Part shown: one piece after another, positions 9,005-17,464 of the stretch | Position numbering within the stretch: position 1 is the stretch's first letter | Layout of the letters: each line of letters begins with the position of its first letter | Assembly (NCBI GenBank): GCA_041447175.1 | Contig: CP166960.1 | Location: 953,507 to 1,017,506, forward strand | Reading direction: 5' to 3' | Origin: Candidatus Bathyarchaeia archaeon | Lineage (GTDB): Archaea; Thermoproteota; Bathyarchaeia; Bathyarchaeales; Bathycorpusculaceae | DNA length: 64,000 nt | Notes under the pieces: model-generated | Database searches by the model: none | The model's input: only the letters and a program-made list of their open reading frames with translations | Told to the model about the DNA's origin: nothing | Translations under genes and position numbers: made by a program

Positions 9005-10036
9005 TTACTGCTTTGTTTTCCGCACTGAAAAAACTGTCAACGCAGCAAAACAGGCAGCCAACGCGGCAAACGCGCCTAAAGCGTATTCAGGCAACACAAA
9101 TATACCCTCAGAACCCTCGGTTGTTATGGCTTCTTGAGGTTCATATTGACAGTCGCCGGCGAATGTGGCTTTGACGGGGTGAAAACCGTAAGGCAGGGTA
9201 GCTGGAACTTGCCAGTCAAAGGTGTAGCTGCCTTGAACGCCTGTTGTAACTGTGGAGATTGTGTTCCAGGAGGCACCGTCAAAGTAGCTGAGTGTGATGG
9301 TTTTTCCAGAAATACCGATGTTGCTGTTGCTTGCAAGTGTTAGTTTTCCTGTTAGGGTTGTTTGCATGTTTCCGTTTGTGTCAACGGTTGTTGGGGTACA
9401 GGTGATGTTTAGGGCAGTTTCAGCTGCAGCGGTTTCTGTTTGAAAGAGTGCGGTTATTTCGCCTGCACCATAGACACGGAAGGTCGTGTGGCTGGACTCG
9501 GGGTCGGCGATGGAAATTGACTTGGTTGCTTTCCACACCTTGAAGGCATAGTTTGTGTTGGGTGAAGCGGATAAGGGATTACCGCTTGAGTCAGCCGCAT
9601 ACCATACTTCGCCAGTGGGTTCCGTAGAGCCGCCTTTGAGAGGGTCAACATTGAAGGTGACCTTGTATTGGTGAGTGTAAACCCAAATGTTGGTGTCGGA
9701 ACCGCCGCTTGAGGGAGTTTTTCCACTCCACGTTTTGTTACTGCTGACCCACCGCTCAGATGCCGAAACAGTTATTGTTCCTTTGGGGGTTATTGACCAC
9801 TCACTGTTTTTCTTCATGTCAATCTTGGTCGGCGTTTGGGTGAGGGTGAAGTCTTGGCTTTTTCCAGACGCATCGATGTATTGAAGGACAGGAGGTTCCA
9901 GAATTGGCTCCTTGTCGGAGGTGGAATAACTCACAGTCATAGAGTAGGTTGAAGCAGCCCAAACACAAGGCACCGCACTCACTGCAATTGTTAAGATAAG
10001 TAAGATGGTTAAAGTTTCAAGTTTGTGATTTATCAT
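9005..10036 (-). CDS. Secreted Ig-like protein with C-terminal archaeosortase-type signal
   Basis: A 343-aa exported protein. A hydrophobic N-terminal signal (about 8-28, ending near VWAAS) precedes a beta-rich ectodomain. One part (about 205-305) resembles an Ig/Big_3-like repeat (TLTGKLTL, TVTTGVQGSYTFDWQVP, ATFAGD). The C terminus is tripartite: the motif FVLPEY, an 18-20 residue hydrophobic helix (ALGAFAALAACFAALTVF) and a basic end SVRKTKQ. This is the layout of PEP/PEF-CTERM sorting tails, and the tail of the protein at 12598-13437 shares its FVxPE, GA, AL and AC positions. The gene for an archaeosortase-like enzyme lies directly upstream. I infer it is a substrate of that enzyme. Confidence 0.88.
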   Translation of the reverse strand: MINHKLETLTILLILTIAVSAVPCVWAASTYSMTVSYSTSDKEPILEPPVLQYIDASGKSQDFTLTQTPTKIDMKKNSEWSITPKGTITVSASERWVSSNKTWSGKTPSSGGSDTNIWVYTHQYKVTFNVDPLKGGSTEPTGEVWYAADSSGNPLSASPNTNYAFKVWKATKSISIADPESSHTTFRVYGAGEITALFQTETAAAETALNITCTPTTVDTNGNMQTTLTGKLTLASNSNIGISGKTITLSYFDGASWNTISTVTTGVQGSYTFDWQVPATLPYGFHPVKATFAGDCQYEPQEAITTEGSEGIFVLPEYALGAFAALAACFAALTVFSVRKTKQ

Positions 10037-10184
10037 AGCAATCGTGTTTATTCAGAGAACTTTCGCCATATAACAGAAGTTTCTGCATTTGATATAAATC
10101 AAAAATCGATATACACTTGTAAACTCAAAGTCTAATAAAGAACAAAAATAGAAGCTGAAAAAGGCAACAGCTTCAAAATGGGAA

Positions 10185-12254
10185 CTAAAGGTAGTTGAGT
10201 ACCTGGCTTCTCCAGACAAATGTCGGCGTATCGCTCTTGTTAACAAGCACCTGCTTAATTAAGCCTGTTTTTTCTATCTCTTCAAGTCGGTGGGTTAGCT
10301 CATCGTCAGAAATGGACTCCTGCGAGATAGCTTCATACTGTTTAGCGATATCGTGAATTGTTAGATTTTTAATTCGCTTTGTTTTGGCAACGGCTTGAAC
10401 AAGTTGCTGCTCCTTTGTGGGAAGTTTATTGTAGAGATTCGCCAACGACTGCCTTGTCCGGTAATCCAAGTAAATACCGTAAAGAACAAGTAACACCAGA
10501 ATTGCGCTGGCTACAATTGATAGAGAAAGACCATTTTGGCTTAATGCTAAGGCTACACCAGTCCAAGTTTTTATAGGCTGCCAATGATTGTTGATTGCCA
10601 CTGCTATGGGGAATTCTTCATCTTCAGCTGCAGACACACCATCCACAGATGACGGGTAAACAACTAAGCTAATTTTTATGCTTTTAGTCTGCGTTGTTCC
10701 ATTCACGTTGAATGCAGCGGTTTCGTACCAGTAGAGGACAACTTGAATTTGGTTGGTGCTTTTGTATTCAAAAGCAAAATAACGAGCCGTGATGGGCGGG
10801 TTCTCTTGAATTTGAACATCCCGAAGGTCAAGCTGATCTACGCTCGCCTGTTGACCTTGGCTAAGAGGAAAATTGATGAGACAGGTCTCCCACCTGTGCT
10901 CGGATGAAACGCTAGGCGCGATTTCTAGAGTCGTCCAAATAGTTGACTTCGATCTATCAATAGGATTATAGGCGTAAACAACTGAAGCATCTTGACCAGC
11001 AAGCTCCTCAAAGGCGGTATCGCGATAGATGTAGTTCAAAGTATAACCAGGTATCTCAGGCAGCATTGAGTTGGTGGTGTCGACTTCTATACCATTTGGG
11101 GTTTCATATATTACCTGAGCGGGTCCTTGAGTCAAGGCAAAGACGGGTGTTTGAATTGACAGAAGCATTACAACTACAGCGAGTATTCCCACAATTTTCG
11201 CCATATCAAAACGAGTTATCTTAGTTTGGGGATACTTGAAAAGTTTTCCGCAGTTAATGCAGAAAGGCCGAACAGGATTCGCGGGTGTAGGAGTGCACGT
11301 TGGACAGGGCTCTGGAGGCGCAGGTTTTTTGAAGACTTTCTCCGTTACTGCAAGCAGTATCAGGGTACCGATAAACATGAGGACAGTGGCACCTACAGCG
11401 TGAAAGACTTCCAGCGCTAAGGCTTCACCGTAGCCGTAGCCGATTCCTAAAATGGTTGTGATGCGAATTATGTTAAGCGCTATAATTAATGGAATCCCCA
11501 TTATTATGACGGCGGCTTTGTTGAGAAATTTGCCACGTGTTATGTACGCGATGAACAAAGCGAATATAATGAAGCCGATTATGCTGTAGATTCCTGAGCA
11601 AGCAACATCCACACTGAACTGTATAACTGAATTGTCTGGTCGAGTGAGGGTAATAATGGGGCTCCCATAATTAGTTGATAACGTTGTCCCCAGCCCAAAC
11701 AAGTTTGCTAAAGCGTTAGAGGCTGAGGCACTGATGTTTGCCAAAGCAGAACCAACGCCGTAGAGAATTTCAACTGGCGGAGGCGCAAGGAAAGTAAGAA
11801 AGGCTATGGGAAAAAGAAGCTGTTTTAGAGTTTGAAAGTTAAACAGTAAAAGAGTTAAACCCGCCGTCAGAAACGGTAGGGTAAACATGTGGTACTCTAA
11901 CGGTATGAACGTGTAGCTCCCATACCAATATACAAGTATGGCCACTGCACACAAAGATATCCCTGCAAGAGGGCTAAGATATTGCCCAATCCCGCCCGCC
12001 TGATTCACATGGGACTTGAGGGAGGCATTTATCATTTTTCTTTTTCTTATCAACAAATAAGCGAAGAGGAGAGGGATAGCGAGTATATGGAATGACGATT
12101 CGTCAACTAAAGCTCCTTTGAAAACCAAAGTTAAATCTTCAAAATACAACGCGATTACTGCTGTAGCTATTACTGAAAACTTGAGGGCAACAGCTACTCT
12201 ATGCTGAGTTATCGCTGAAGCTATCTTTCCGAATTGAGGTTTAGAGGGTTGCAT
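10185..12254 (-). CDS. Archaeosortase/exosortase-family protein fused to an EpsI-like domain
   Basis: A 689-aa polytopic protein. The N-terminal ~300 residues are a membrane domain of about eight helices carrying the exosortase-superfamily catalytic set: Cys219 in DVACSG, Arg264 in NIIRITT and His285 in EVFHAVGA. Next come a zinc-ribbon-like segment (CPTC and CINC, about residues 315-340), another helix, and an extracytoplasmic domain (about 375-560). That domain contains HRWETCLINFP and VVLYWYET, resembling the EpsI/DUF3485 partner of bacterial exosortases. A last helix and a cytoplasmic winged-helix-like tail (about 610-689) end the protein. The genes on both sides encode candidate substrates. 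The family is well supported; the domain fusion reading is my inference. Confidence 0.9.
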   Translation of the reverse strand: MQPSKPQFGKIASAITQHRVAVALKFSVIATAVIALYFEDLTLVFKGALVDESSFHILAIPLLFAYLLIRKRKMINASLKSHVNQAGGIGQYLSPLAGISLCAVAILVYWYGSYTFIPLEYHMFTLPFLTAGLTLLLFNFQTLKQLLFPIAFLTFLAPPPVEILYGVGSALANISASASNALANLFGLGTTLSTNYGSPIITLTRPDNSVIQFSVDVACSGIYSIIGFIIFALFIAYITRGKFLNKAAVIIMGIPLIIALNIIRITTILGIGYGYGEALALEVFHAVGATVLMFIGTLILLAVTEKVFKKPAPPEPCPTCTPTPANPVRPFCINCGKLFKYPQTKITRFDMAKIVGILAVVVMLLSIQTPVFALTQGPAQVIYETPNGIEVDTTNSMLPEIPGYTLNYIYRDTAFEELAGQDASVVYAYNPIDRSKSTIWTTLEIAPSVSSEHRWETCLINFPLSQGQQASVDQLDLRDVQIQENPPITARYFAFEYKSTNQIQVVLYWYETAAFNVNGTTQTKSIKISLVVYPSSVDGVSAAEDEEFPIAVAINNHWQPIKTWTGVALALSQNGLSLSIVASAILVLLVLYGIYLDYRTRQSLANLYNKLPTKEQQLVQAVAKTKRIKNLTIHDIAKQYEAISQESISDDELTHRLEEIEKTGLIKQVLVNKSDTPTFVWRSQVLNYL

Positions 12255-12597
12255 CAGGAAACACGCAAGTTAATAGATTTAATGAGTTAGGTCGATTGAT
12301 TTATATTTGATGGATTTTCCCTACTGTTTTCTATATCACCAAAAAAAGGAAGCACGTAAACGCCGTTTGCCTCAATAATACATGGGTACGTCTGCAAATT
12401 TGCATTTCAAAAGTACAATGAATATGACACAAAATCAGAACGCGCTAATTTTCTTGGAGCAACAGGCTTCATTAAACAAACAATTAAGAAAATAGGAAAA
12501 AGGTATAATTCAAGCCGGCTGTGGCATAATCTGCGGGTCTCTACTTCACACATCAAGTAAACTGCTACTTGCGGTTCAGTTCAAGGGCAGCCACTTT
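12255..12597. other. Intergenic AT-rich region
   Basis: There are 343 bases between the archaeosortase-like gene and the stop of its upstream neighbour. I see no open frame with coding character, no tandem repeat and no clear palindrome. It presumably holds the promoter of the archaeosortase gene. Confidence 0.6.
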
Positions 12598-13437
12598 TCA
12601 TTTGCGAATTCTAACAATTATCAGAAAAGCAGCCACACAAGCAAGCAAGGCAAGCAGTGCACCCGCATTGGATTCTGGAACAACAAAGGGCGGTGGAGAT
12701 AATGAAGGCGATGGAGTAGTAGTGGGGGTAGCCGTTGGAGTAGGCGTCAATGTAGATGCTGGGGATGCGGAAGGAGTAGGAGTAGGTTCTGATGGTGGGG
12801 TAGCAGTTGGGGATGAAACAGGTGTTGAGGTCGGAGTTGGCGAAGCGTTGGGTCCTGAATCACCCACGCCCAATGGTGTTCCAGTAAGGGCAAGTGCGGG
12901 AAAAGTCCCAATTATTGTGTGTGGAGATTGAAAGTCTGTTGTTACAGAAACCCACTCGTCCAATGTGGAGTTGAAATAGTATAGTACACAGTTTTCGTTG
13001 AAATTTTGATGGGTAAGAGTTACTTTAGCGAGCACATCAGAAACGAAAGTTACATTTGCAGTAACTTTTACGTCATAGTAGGCAGGAACTGCACCGTCAA
13101 CTACTAATGGAGCGCCTGCATCTGATGGGACGTCAGTGCCCCATCTTTCTGTAACAACAGTTAACCATGCATCGTTGGGCAGGTTTTCGCCAAAGATTTC
13201 TACGATGACACCTGTACTACTATTGTGGTCAACGTATGCGTGATGAGTAGTTGGGAATAATTCTGTTGTGTCGCTAACTTGTTGAGGGTTCAAAATGGTA
13301 TAGCTGGGAGTAGTTAAGTAGGATATGGAAAGAAAAACAGCAAGCCCAATTATAAGAGCTAGAAGAGCAACAGAAATCACTTTGTATAAATGGTTTGCTT
13401 TCAGAAATCTGTCCCGTAGTGCACGTATGAAGGACAT
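12598..13437 (-). CDS. Surface protein with Pro/Thr/Ser stalk and C-terminal archaeosortase-type signal
   Basis: A 279-aa exported protein. A basic N terminus and hydrophobic helix (about 19-40) form a signal or anchor. A globular beta-rich region (about 50-185) is followed by a low-complexity Pro/Thr/Ser stalk (about 190-250, repeats of TPTPT type) that looks heavily O-glycosylated in design. The end is FVVPESNAGALLALLACV, further hydrophobic residues and the basic RIRK. This matches the 9005-10036 tail at FVxPE, GA, AL and AC, then AA. Together they flank the archaeosortase-like gene. I infer this protein is cleaved after export and attached to the envelope. Confidence 0.88.
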   Translation of the reverse strand: MSFIRALRDRFLKANHLYKVISVALLALIIGLAVFLSISYLTTPSYTILNPQQVSDTTELFPTTHHAYVDHNSSTGVIVEIFGENLPNDAWLTVVTERWGTDVPSDAGAPLVVDGAVPAYYDVKVTANVTFVSDVLAKVTLTHQNFNENCVLYYFNSTLDEWVSVTTDFQSPHTIIGTFPALALTGTPLGVGDSGPNASPTPTSTPVSSPTATPPSEPTPTPSASPASTLTPTPTATPTTTPSPSLSPPPFVVPESNAGALLALLACVAAFLIIVRIRK

Positions 13438-13606
13438 GTGTTGACGCCTTTCGCAGGATATGCTTGTCAGAAGGCTTTAAATTGATATGGAAAAGTGCAT
13501 AATTGTTCTACACATAAACAGTTAAATTACACGGCACCACAGAGAAACAACTGCAGCAAAGAGACAAAAAACAAGCAAAACAAAGAACAAATAATGGAAA
13601 GAAAAA

Positions 13607-14344
13607 CTATGAAAAAGCTTGCAACAAAATTCTTTTCAGAATAGTTGCGCCATGTTTCATTTTCAACTTCTTTTCACCAACTCTTTTTCTATACTGTATT
13701 GGCACTTCGACGATTTGATATCCCTTTTGTTCAATCAAGTGGTTCAATTCGACCTCTACGTCAAAGCTCTTAGACTTAAAAACGAAACCTCTGAGCAAAG
13801 CCGCACGGACCACCCGCAATCCAGTAAGAGGATCTTTCATTGACACACCGTTGAGGACCTTATGAGCAAAGCACAACAGTTTATTCCCAAGGTAGAACCG
13901 GCTTCGAAGAGCGTTATCGTCCACGTTCCCGTTGAAGCGATTCCCACAAACCATGCCAACATTCGGGTTCTTCGCCAACACATCAATCATTTCGGGTAAA
14001 TATTCAGCGGGATAAGTAAAATCGGCATCGGTAATAACTAAATAGTCAACATCTTCATCGGTGTATTCAAGCCCTTTTGAAAGCGCATCACCTTTGCCTT
14101 TTCCATCCTGGAAGAGTACATCTGCACCCAAATCTTTGGAGACATCAACTGTCCGGTCATCACTGTTCCCATCAACAACCAAAATTCGAGGACCAATAAG
14201 ATGCTTTTGAACCTCAGTGATTGTCAGCCCGATGCCTTCTTCCTCATTTAAAGCGGCAATCAAAACTAACGTTGAGTTGAAACGAGAGCAATCTTCTGAA
14301 GTAGAGCCAAGATTTTTGTATGCTTCTTTTTCCTGTATCTGCAA
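13607..14344 (-). CDS. GT2 family glycosyltransferase (dolichyl-phosphate hexose synthase type)
   Basis: A 245-aa GT-A enzyme likely to transfer a hexose from a nucleotide sugar to a polyprenyl phosphate. Motifs are LIAALNEEEGIG at the nucleotide site, VVDGNSDDRT, the metal-binding TDADFTYP (DxD), and DPLTGLRVVRAALL. No membrane helix follows, as in the short DPM1/AglJ-like group. It is highly similar throughout to the protein at 42252-42947 (for example GKGKGDAL, TDADFTYPAE, GMVCGNRF and MKDPLTGLRVVRA are shared), so the two are paralogues at opposite ends of the glycan locus. The sugar donor cannot be told. Confidence 0.92.
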   Translation of the reverse strand: MQIQEKEAYKNLGSTSEDCSRFNSTLVLIAALNEEEGIGLTITEVQKHLIGPRILVVDGNSDDRTVDVSKDLGADVLFQDGKGKGDALSKGLEYTDEDVDYLVITDADFTYPAEYLPEMIDVLAKNPNVGMVCGNRFNGNVDDNALRSRFYLGNKLLCFAHKVLNGVSMKDPLTGLRVVRAALLRGFVFKSKSFDVEVELNHLIEQKGYQIVEVPIQYRKRVGEKKLKMKHGATILKRILLQAFS

Positions 14345-14653
14345 TCACAACACCTTACATAGTTGTCTGTATCGTAAGGGTTGCGAAATTTGATATAAGC
14401 AAGATTTCTGTCGAAGAAATAGTCTGCTAAATCGCCATAAATCGAAAATGGATGCATATAACCATACAGAAAGAAGGTAAAAAGAAACCTAACTACTGTT
14501 AGGGTCAAAAAAAGTGAAAAAAGTAGAAACAAATTTTCTTCGAAAAGGTGGAGAAAAAAACGTATACGGTGAAACGGAAATTGGTCACAAAATAGCTATC
14601 AATAATGGAAAAACTGCTTTTATAGAAATCGAAAAAATAAAACGGCGGGCGGG
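14345..14653. other. Intergenic AT-rich region
   Basis: About 310 bases upstream of the GT2 gene and downstream of rmlB. It is strongly A/T-rich on both strands. I see no supported gene and no strong repeat. It probably carries the GT2 promoter. Confidence 0.6.
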
Positions 14654-15661
14654 TTAGTTGTTTTTCAGCTTTTTCCATGGAGTTGGATGCAAAATCTCAT
14701 CTGTAGCTGAAGGAGCCCACCAACTCCCGTTTTCAGTATACCAAGCAACAGTAGAACTCAAGACATCCAAGAAACAAGATTTCGGTTGCCAGCCTAACTG
14801 AGTTTGAAGTTTGGATGAATCCAAACTATACCGAGTATCGTGCCCCGGTCGGTCCTCGACGTAAGTTATAAGGTCTTGAGGTTTTTGCAGTAGTTCCAGT
14901 ATTCTTTTCACTATCTCCAAGTTAGTGACTTCATTTCCCGCCGAAATATTGTACACTTCACCAGCCTACCCTTCTCCAAAACCGTCGTCACGGCAGCACA
15001 ATGATCCTGCACATAAATCCAATCACGAATATTAGTACCAGCACCATAAACGGGAATGGAAAGACTTTTCAAAGCGCGAAATATCGTTTTTGGAATAAGT
15101 TTTTCAGGCATCTGATAAGGACCAAAATTGTTTGTGCAACGAGTTATCGAAGCATTTAAGCCAAAAGTCTTGCGATAAGAAAGAACGAACATGTCCGCAG
15201 CAGCTTTGGAAGCAGAATAAGGATTTGAGGGAAAAAGAGGGTCTTTCTCTGTAAATGACCCCTCAACAGCTGTACCATAAACTTCGTCGGTTGAAACCTG
15301 AACCATACGAACTCGTGGGTTGTGTTTTCTTATGGCTTCAAGAAGGGTATAAGTACCAACTGTGTTGTTTTTCAAGAAAGTTGAAGGGTCACTTATGCTT
15401 CGGTCAACGTGAGTTTCAGCAGCTATGTTGACAACTGCATCCACTTGTGTCATGACTTCTTGCATAAAATGTGGGTCACAAATGTCACCCTTCAAAAATT
15501 GGTATCGACTGTCCTCAGCCAAATCACTAAGGCTTGAAGGGTTAGCACCCACCCCAACTTTGTCGACATTTAAGAGCCCGCCAATCCTTATGCACCGTCA
15601 GTATGTGTTTGCAGAAGTTGCTCCCTATGAATCCTAATCCGCCTGTGACAAGAAGTTTCAT
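14654..15661 (-). pseudogene. rmlB: dTDP-glucose 4,6-dehydratase, two frameshifts
   Basis: RmlB converts dTDP-glucose to dTDP-4-keto-6-deoxyglucose. ATG at 15661 opens with MKLLVTGGLGFIGSNFCKH, but the frame breaks near 15575-15582, where one extra base would restore LNVDKVGVGANPSSL. The middle part (15552 down to about 14965) has VSTDEVYG, NPYSASKAAADM, CTNNFGPYQ and IRDWIYVQDH. A second shift near 14960-14966, equivalent to one lost base, joins it to VYNISAGNEVTNLEIV and the C terminus. The two shifts cancel, giving 335 codons, the usual length. Only the first shift touches a short G run. It may be a decaying gene or carry sequencing errors. rmlC and rmlA lie directly upstream. Confidence 0.85.
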
Positions 15662-15666
15662 AGCAA

Positions 15667-16170
15667 TCACTTATGAGGAGGATAATTCCAATCCCAAGTT
15701 TTACCAATACGAGAATCATTAGTCTTGCCATTAATGAGTTTAGGAATTAAAGTCGTGTCATTCCAAGGTCGACGCTCCTCATCAGGGTCAGCACAATCGT
15801 ACAAGTTAGTAGTGAAATACAGCAGCATCACCTGTTCATCACCAACCGCCTTAAAACCATGCCAAAAATAGCCAGGCACACGCACCACTTGCGGCAAGGT
15901 TCCTGTCGAAATAATTTCATCAAGTTCGCCTGTTTCGTCATCAAAAATACCGATTTTTATTGTGCCTTTAATAGCAATAAAGTAGTCAACTTGACCGCGC
16001 TTGTGTCGGTGCCAAGCGCGAATTATGCCAGGAAAAGTTGTAGATAGATTGGCTTGAGCTGGAACGTCACCACCTAGCAAGTCCAGCCAGTCGTTCCTGA
16101 AAACTTCAGTAAAGGTTCCTCTTTCGTCAGGTATTCTTTTGAATGGTTTAATTATAACTCCGGGTAACAT
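15667..16170 (-). CDS. rmlC: dTDP-4-dehydrorhamnose 3,5-epimerase-like cupin
   Basis: RmlC-type epimerase acting on dTDP-4-keto-6-deoxyglucose in the rhamnose-type pathway. The 167-aa cupin shows PDERGTFTEVFR near the start, the catalytic-His region RAWHRHKRGQVDYF, KIGIFDDETGE, and VPGYFWHGFKAVG in the last strands. It ends with an RmlC-like DPDEERRPWND stretch. It sits five bases ahead of rmlB and 49 bases after rmlA, in the order rmlA-rmlC-rmlB. Unlike its neighbours, its frame is intact. No rmlD is visible in the window, so the end product may be another 6-deoxyhexose, or rmlD may lie elsewhere. Confidence 0.9.
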   Translation of the reverse strand: MLPGVIIKPFKRIPDERGTFTEVFRNDWLDLLGGDVPAQANLSTTFPGIIRAWHRHKRGQVDYFIAIKGTIKIGIFDDETGELDEIISTGTLPQVVRVPGYFWHGFKAVGDEQVMLLYFTTNLYDCADPDEERRPWNDTTLIPKLINGKTNDSRIGKTWDWNYPPHK

Positions 16171-16219
16171 ATCTTTTCCTCAATATCATTTTGTTTCATA
16201 TTCTTTTAACGGGTAATGT

Positions 16220-17277
16220 TCAAACTTCCACTTCCGAGTAATCTCCGACATGAAGTTTTATTGTGTTGTTCTTGCGGCTTTTTGCAACTTGGGCTTTTTT
16301 GCCAACCAAACTGTCTTCGAGACGGCACACATCATTAACAACTACGCATTCTAGGATAACGCAGTACTCAAGATGCGAATTAGAAATCTGGGAACTATCT
16401 CCCACACTTGTGAAAGGCCCTATAAAACTATGTCTAACTTGCGTGTTTTTGCCAATTATACAGGGTCCTCTGATGGTACTGTTAATAACTGTGGCGGTTT
16501 TGTCGATGGATACTCGTCCGTCTACACTACTGTTTTCGATTTTGCCTTCAACTTTAGAAGTTATGTACTCATCAAGAATTTTTGCGTTTGCGCTAAGGAT
16601 ATCATCTTTTTTACCGGTGTCTAGCCACCAACTGTGGAGAACTTCGGCCTTAACCTTAAGGCCCATATTCACCATTTCTTGAACGGCGTCAGTTATCTCA
16701 AGCTCTCCACGCCAGCTGGGCTTAATGCGTTCAATTGCAGAGTGAACTTTATTTGAGAAGAGATATGTTCCGATTATGGCTAAGTTGCCCATGGGGGTTT
16801 TGGGTTTTTCAACCAAACGAATTATATTTCCGTTCTTGTCTAGCTGTGCAATACCAAAACGGGAGGGGTCATCAACTTCCTTGAGCACGATAAGGGCGTC
16901 TAAACCTTCGCGTTCAAATTTTTCAACGTAACCTTTTATGCCCTGACCAGTGACGTTGTCTCCTAACACATAACAAAAGACTCTTGACCAAGAAATGGTT
17001 GGGCGGTTTTAACGGCATGCGTTAAACCCAGAGGCTCTTGAGAAATATAATCTACGCTAAAACCCCATGCGGCACCATCTTTAACATACTCTTCGACGTA
17101 GCAACCTGTTTCGGGCGCAGTAATTATGCCAACTTGGGTCACGTTCGTTTCTTTAATTTGATCCAAAACGTACCCTAAGATGGGCTTGTTAGCTACAGGT
17201 ATAAGCTGTTTTGCGCAGGTAAACGTCAGAGGTCTAAGGCGGGTAGCTTTTCCTCCACTTAGTACAAGAGCTTTCAC
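16220..17277 (-). pseudogene. rmlA: Glucose-1-phosphate thymidylyltransferase (long form), one frameshift
   Basis: RmlA makes dTDP-glucose from glucose-1-phosphate and dTTP. The likely start is GTG at 17277, giving VKALVLSGGKATRLRPLTFT, the nucleotidyltransferase signature. After QPFLGQESFVMC the frame hits a stop near 16970. A one-base deletion around 16966-16976 accounts for the shift into LGDNVTGQGIKGYVEKF. The C-terminal part has VEKPKTPMGNLAIIGTYLF, GELEITDAVQEM and a left-handed beta-helix tail (SFIGPFTSVGDSSQISNS). The total of about 352 codons equals the long RmlA form of archaea and actinobacteria. Shifts in both rmlA and rmlB suggest decay of the pathway, or local sequence error. 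Confidence 0.85.
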
Positions 17278-17464
17278 TTCAACATCACGGGCATTGTATT
17301 GCTTTGTTAGGTTAACATGTTTTCTGTATAGGGAATAGTTAGTATGAATATGACTCTTCGGAAAGTCATTTTGTAAAGCAACCACATACTACAGGTTGCC
17401 TTTAAGTACGTTGAGGTAAACAAAGTTGTTTGGGGTTTAATTTAAGTCAAACGTTCAGGCATTT

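Noticed and set aside
12598-12931. Gly/Val-rich plus-strand frame
   Set aside because: It is the complement of the Pro/Thr stalk of the surface protein on the minus strand, low complexity only.
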